Of a stretch of DNA of 64,000 nt, positions 61,205 through 64,000 are shown piece after piece. Each line of letters starts with the position of its first letter. Positions within the stretch are counted from its first letter, which is position 1. The stretch covers positions 615,201 through 679,200 of the forward strand of contig JABTUM010000001.1 in the NCBI GenBank assembly GCA_015075375.1, in the 5' to 3' direction. This DNA is from Planctomycetota bacterium. GTDB taxonomy: Bacteria; Planctomycetota; SZUA-567; H5-PLA8. A program made the position numbers and the translations under genes. A model generated the notes under the pieces. It worked only from the letters and a program-made list of their open reading frames with translations, did not search any database and was not told the origin of the DNA.

Positions 61205-62275
61205 TTGAACGTGCTGCACCTGATTCACGGACGCATCGTGACCGGCCCGGTGGCGGCGGCGTTGAACGACGTCCGCGCGCTTTCGGCGGCGGGGCACGCG
61301 GCGTGGCTGGGCGGCCGGAGCGGCTCGTATCCGGAGCAGGGCGCGCAGGCGGCGGGCGTCGCCTTCGCCGGCGGCTTCAGGCTCGGCCGAGGGGCGGCAC
61401 GGCTCCTGCATCTGCCCGCCGACGGCGCGCGGCTGCGCGCGCTGGTGGACGACCTGAAACTCGACGCCGTCCACGTGCACCGCAGCGACGACCAGTTGCT
61501 CGCGCAACTGGCGCTGCGGCGGATGCGGCACGTCAAACTGGTGCGGACGTGGCATCGTTCGCCCAGCCGCGTGCCGAGCCCGCTGTTGCGCGAACTGGCG
61601 CAAGGCTGCCACGCGCTGGTCTGCACGAACCGCGCCGACGCCGCGACGCTTGCGGCCGGCGGCGCGCGCGAAGCGCGGTACCTCCCGTCGGCTGTGGATA
61701 CGGATGCGTATCGCCCGCGGCACGAACGGCCGCCGGGACCGCCGAAGCTGGGCCTGATCGGACGCTGGAAAGCCGGCGAAGACCGCGGACAGCGCGCGTT
61801 TCTGAACGTGCTGGAGAAACTCGAACGCAGCCTGCCGTGGCAAGGGGTGCTGCTGGGACGCGGGGAAGACCGCGCCGAACTGGAGCGGCTGATCGCGCGG
61901 CACCCGGCGCGCGAACGGATCGTGCTGGAAGAGACGGACACGGGCTACGCGCGGCAGGCGGCGGCGCTGCGCGCGGGACTGGTCTTCGCGACGGGCAGCG
62001 ACGGGAGTTCGCGGCCGGCGGCCGAGTTGCTGGCCTGCGGCGTGCCGCTGCTGTTGGCCGACAGGCCGGGCTTGCGCGAGTTCGGCGAGGACGCGGCATG
62101 CGCGCGCGTGCTGCCCGCCGAGGATGCGGCGGCGTGGGCGGAGGCGCTGTACCAGTGGCTGCGCGATCCGGAGCGGCTCGCGCAACGCGGGCACGCGGCG
62201 CGGGAACGCGCCGAACGCGTCCACGCGCTGCCCGTGCGTGGCGCGGCGCTGGCCGAGCTGTACGCGCGGATTTAG
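61205..62275 (+). CDS. GT4-type glycosyltransferase
   Basis: 356 residues, starting at a TTG at 61205 (a GTG at 61211 is an alternative; AGGAG lies 13 nt upstream of the TTG). GT-B fold: an N-terminal Rossmann domain (HLIHGRIVTGPVAAALNDVR, DAVHVHRSDDQLLAQLAL) and a C-terminal donor domain (LGLIGRWKAGEDRGQRAF, GRGEDRAELERLI, SRPAAELLACGVPLLLADRPG with the usual glutamate). It transfers a sugar to a lipid or polysaccharide acceptor. It stands alone. Confidence 0.88.
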   Translation: MNVLHLIHGRIVTGPVAAALNDVRALSAAGHAAWLGGRSGSYPEQGAQAAGVAFAGGFRLGRGAARLLHLPADGARLRALVDDLKLDAVHVHRSDDQLLAQLALRRMRHVKLVRTWHRSPSRVPSPLLRELAQGCHALVCTNRADAATLAAGGAREARYLPSAVDTDAYRPRHERPPGPPKLGLIGRWKAGEDRGQRAFLNVLEKLERSLPWQGVLLGRGEDRAELERLIARHPARERIVLEETDTGYARQAAALRAGLVFATGSDGSSRPAAELLACGVPLLLADRPGLREFGEDAACARVLPAEDAAAWAEALYQWLRDPERLAQRGHAARERAERVHALPVRGAALAELYARI

Positions 62276-62291
62276 CCGCTCTTGCGGGCCG

Positions 62292-63068
62292 TTATTGCGC
62301 TTTCGCCGCCTGTGGTTTCGGGGCGGTGGGCCGTCCGCCGTAGCGGGCGTTGGGTGCTTCCAGCATCGCGCGCTGGCGCTCGGTCAGTTCGTCCGAAGCG
62401 AAGGTCTGGTGGTCGTAGTAGCCTGCGGCGTAGCTGATGCAGTGTGCGTTGTACTTGAAGAAGATCGTGCGCCGGTCGTGCGCGCCGCGCCAAGGCAGCG
62501 GCCCGTGCGTGAGCGCTTCGGTAAAGATCACCGCCGTGCCCGCCGGTCCGGTCACGGCCTTCACGCACGGATGCGGCTGCGTCAGGTCGCGCCACTCTTT
62601 CGGCAACGGCAAGTTGGCTTTGTGGCTGCCCGGCACGCACGCGAAGCCGCCGTCGCCGGGGTTCACGTCATGCAGGTTGTATGCGATCACCACCAGCCCG
62701 TTGTACATGCGCCCGTCGCGGTACTGGTAGAACTGGCCCGGATCGTAAGGCGTCCCGCCTCCGTGCAACGTCGCACCGATGGGGCTTAAACCGCCGCGAA
62801 TGATATCGAGGTACGTATGATCGAGCCGCGGGTGCGCGCCCAGCAGCGCGTCGAGATGCGGCAGAATCGCGGGATTGTCGAGGAGCGCGCGGTACGGCGC
62901 GCCCCAGCTCAGCAGATCGCCGAAGCGGTGCGAAGTCTTCTCGGCGCTGAGCTTGGCCAAGCGTTCGTCGAGGATCGCGTTCAACGTGCGGAGCTGCTCG
63001 GCGTCCAGCGCGCCGGGAACGGTCAGGTAGCCCTGCAGGTCGAAGAGGTAGCGTTCGTGCTCGGTCAT
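62292..63068 (-). CDS. PhyH-family Fe(II)/2-oxoglutarate dioxygenase with HxG in place of HxD
   Basis: 258 residues from the ATG at 63068 (GGAGG 7 nt upstream). Double-stranded beta-helix: GGFACVPGSHKANLP, TAVIFTEALTHGPL with distal His188, Arg200 for 2-oxoglutarate. The first ligand motif reads GATLHGGGTPYD: His102-Gly-Gly104, so the aspartate is replaced by glycine. This parallels the gene at 15275-16129, and both belong to one subgroup. It is divergent from an AraC gene 98 bp away. Confidence 0.85.
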   Translation of the reverse strand: MTEHERYLFDLQGYLTVPGALDAEQLRTLNAILDERLAKLSAEKTSHRFGDLLSWGAPYRALLDNPAILPHLDALLGAHPRLDHTYLDIIRGGLSPIGATLHGGGTPYDPGQFYQYRDGRMYNGLVVIAYNLHDVNPGDGGFACVPGSHKANLPLPKEWRDLTQPHPCVKAVTGPAGTAVIFTEALTHGPLPWRGAHDRRTIFFKYNAHCISYAAGYYDHQTFASDELTERQRAMLEAPNARYGGRPTAPKPQAAKAQ

Positions 63069-63166
63069 GGGTGCGCCTCCAAAATACAAATCCTTGTAAT
63101 GTCCGGTGCTCGAAATTAAGCTTACCCACTTGAATCTGTATCGACGTGCAAAGGAGATACATAATC

Positions 63167-64000
63167 TTGCACGAGCTTCCGGACGCGGCGCTGCATTCGG
63201 TGGTCTGCGAGGTGCGGCCCTATCGGAACGTGCCAGGCACGTGGTACGGCCCTTGGACTTGGCAGCCGTGGCTGATGGAATACGTGGCGTTGGCGGGCGG
63301 CCATCTGCGGGTGCAGGGCCGGGATATCGAGATCGGCGCCTTCCCGCGGCCGGTGCATACGTGGTACGTGTACCGCCCGGGGGTCTCGTACTGGCACATG
63401 AGCGAGCGGCCGCCGCGGCAGATCGAGCACGTCTGGTTCTACTTCGACTTGCGCAAAGCGTGTGCGCCGCTGAGCGAGCGGCCGTTCACGCTGCTGTCCG
63501 ATCCCGAAGAGCGCCTTTTGCCGCACGTGCGCGCGATGTGGGCGTTGCGGCAGAGCGGCGAGCCCGGTGCGGAACCGGTGGCCGCGGCGCACCTGCAGGT
63601 GATCCTGGCGGAGGTGGCGCGGGCCGCTCGCGGCGGCGGCGCGGGCTTGCCGGGCGACCCGTGGCGCATCTCCGCTCCGGGCCGCGGCTGGAGCGAAGAG
63701 AGTCTGCTCAAGCGCGTGGACGAAGCCGCCGGCAAGCTGGTCGCTTCGGGAAACCCGCCGGCGCTGGACGAAGTCGCCGCGGCGCTGGGCATGTCCGTCT
63801 CGGCGCTGGCCCACGGGTTTCGCGCCAAGACGGGGATGACGGTGATGTCGCGCGTGCGCTGGCTGCGTGTGCAGGAAGCGCGCCGCCAGCTCGCCGAACC
63901 TGGCGCCTCGCTCAAGCAAGTCGCCGCGCGCCTGGGCTTCTGCAGCCCGTTTCATCTCTCGAAGCTGTTTAAGGATGTCAGCGGCCAGCGCGTGCGGGAC
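63167..64000 (+). CDS. AraC-family transcription regulator (3' partial, runs off the window)
   Basis: At least 278 codons from a TTG at 63167, with AAGGAG 10 nt upstream; the frame is open to the right edge. The N-terminal part (VVCEVRPYRNVPGTWYGPWT, VRPGV-type cupin strands, SYWHMSERPPRQIEHVWFYF) is the sensor. The C-terminal HTH region holds LDEVAAALGMSVSALAHGF, MTVMSRVRWLRVQEARRQL, LKQVAARLGFCSPFHLSKLF and FKDVSGQR. Only the last residues are missing. It is divergent from the PhyH gene and likely controls it. Confidence 0.85.
   Translation, partial: MHELPDAALHSVVCEVRPYRNVPGTWYGPWTWQPWLMEYVALAGGHLRVQGRDIEIGAFPRPVHTWYVYRPGVSYWHMSERPPRQIEHVWFYFDLRKACAPLSERPFTLLSDPEERLLPHVRAMWALRQSGEPGAEPVAAAHLQVILAEVARAARGGGAGLPGDPWRISAPGRGWSEESLLKRVDEAAGKLVASGNPPALDEVAAALGMSVSALAHGFRAKTGMTVMSRVRWLRVQEARRQLAEPGASLKQVAARLGFCSPFHLSKLFKDVSGQRVRD

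Overview
The window is GC-rich, densely coded bacterial DNA with no rRNA or tRNA gene that I could recognise. Several traits point to a Planctomycetota-like (PVC group) heterotroph: an ECF sigma factor fused to a membrane and extracytoplasmic part, four Hanks-type Ser/Thr kinases (three with transmembrane segments), a second ECF/FecR envelope-stress locus, many large secreted proteins of unknown function, and repeated PhyH dioxygenase, Gfo/Idh/MocA and sugar isomerase genes beside AraC regulators. This assignment is inference; no phylogenetic marker was tested.

Layout. 0-6 kb: the 3' part of a sigma-TM-LolA-like fusion, an H-NOX heme protein overlapping a soluble Ser/Thr kinase, an XRE-type HTH protein and a membrane kinase. 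6-12 kb: a polyprenyl diphosphate synthase, three consecutive NfeD-type genes, a large membrane protein and elongation factor P. 12-19 kb: leucine-degradation genes (liuC, liuE, liuB) interrupted by a hydroxypyruvate-isomerase-like/PhyH/AraC module. 19-27 kb: a large exported protein, PhyH plus AraC, then HPr, YvcK, EIIA-Ntr (PtsN) and HPF on one strand, and a metallophosphoesterase. 27-36 kb: a giant membrane kinase, a DUF3788-like protein, a Gfo/Idh oxidoreductase, RibBA, an orphan histidine kinase and a 6PGDH-like enzyme. 36-41 kb: a secreted TIM-barrel-like protein, a hexanucleotide repeat abutting a Y1 (REP-associated) transposase element with about 87-bp inverted ends, and a membrane kinase. 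41-47.8 kb: ECF sigma, 37-codon bridging ORF, FecR-type protein and two related exported coiled proteins, then a sialidase-like protein and a STAS/SpoIIAA-like protein.

47.8-50.8 kb is an accessory island: a triple-hairpin repeat, an AT-rich GmrSD-type (DUF262/DUF1524) nuclease gene, and about 1 kb of poorly coding DNA with a GTATAC palindrome cluster. 50.8-64 kb: an rplC gene standing outside any visible S10 operon, two PhyH genes divergent from a GntR/LacI-type regulator that leads an operon with two kelch-like secreted proteins, then AraC, Gfo/Idh, sugar isomerase, a glycosyltransferase, and PhyH divergent from an AraC gene that runs off the window.

Working together: the liu genes degrade leucine-derived methylcrotonyl-CoA; HPr and PtsN without visible PTS permeases suggest a regulatory phosphorelay next to YvcK and HPF; the five PhyH genes each sit next to a transcription regulator, suggesting separately induced substrate-processing modules. 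The most notable candidate new system is the H-NOX/Ser-Thr kinase pair (a possible NO- or O2-responsive kinase). Next come the PhyH/regulator modules, two of which carry a halogenase-like HxG in place of the HxD iron-binding motif.
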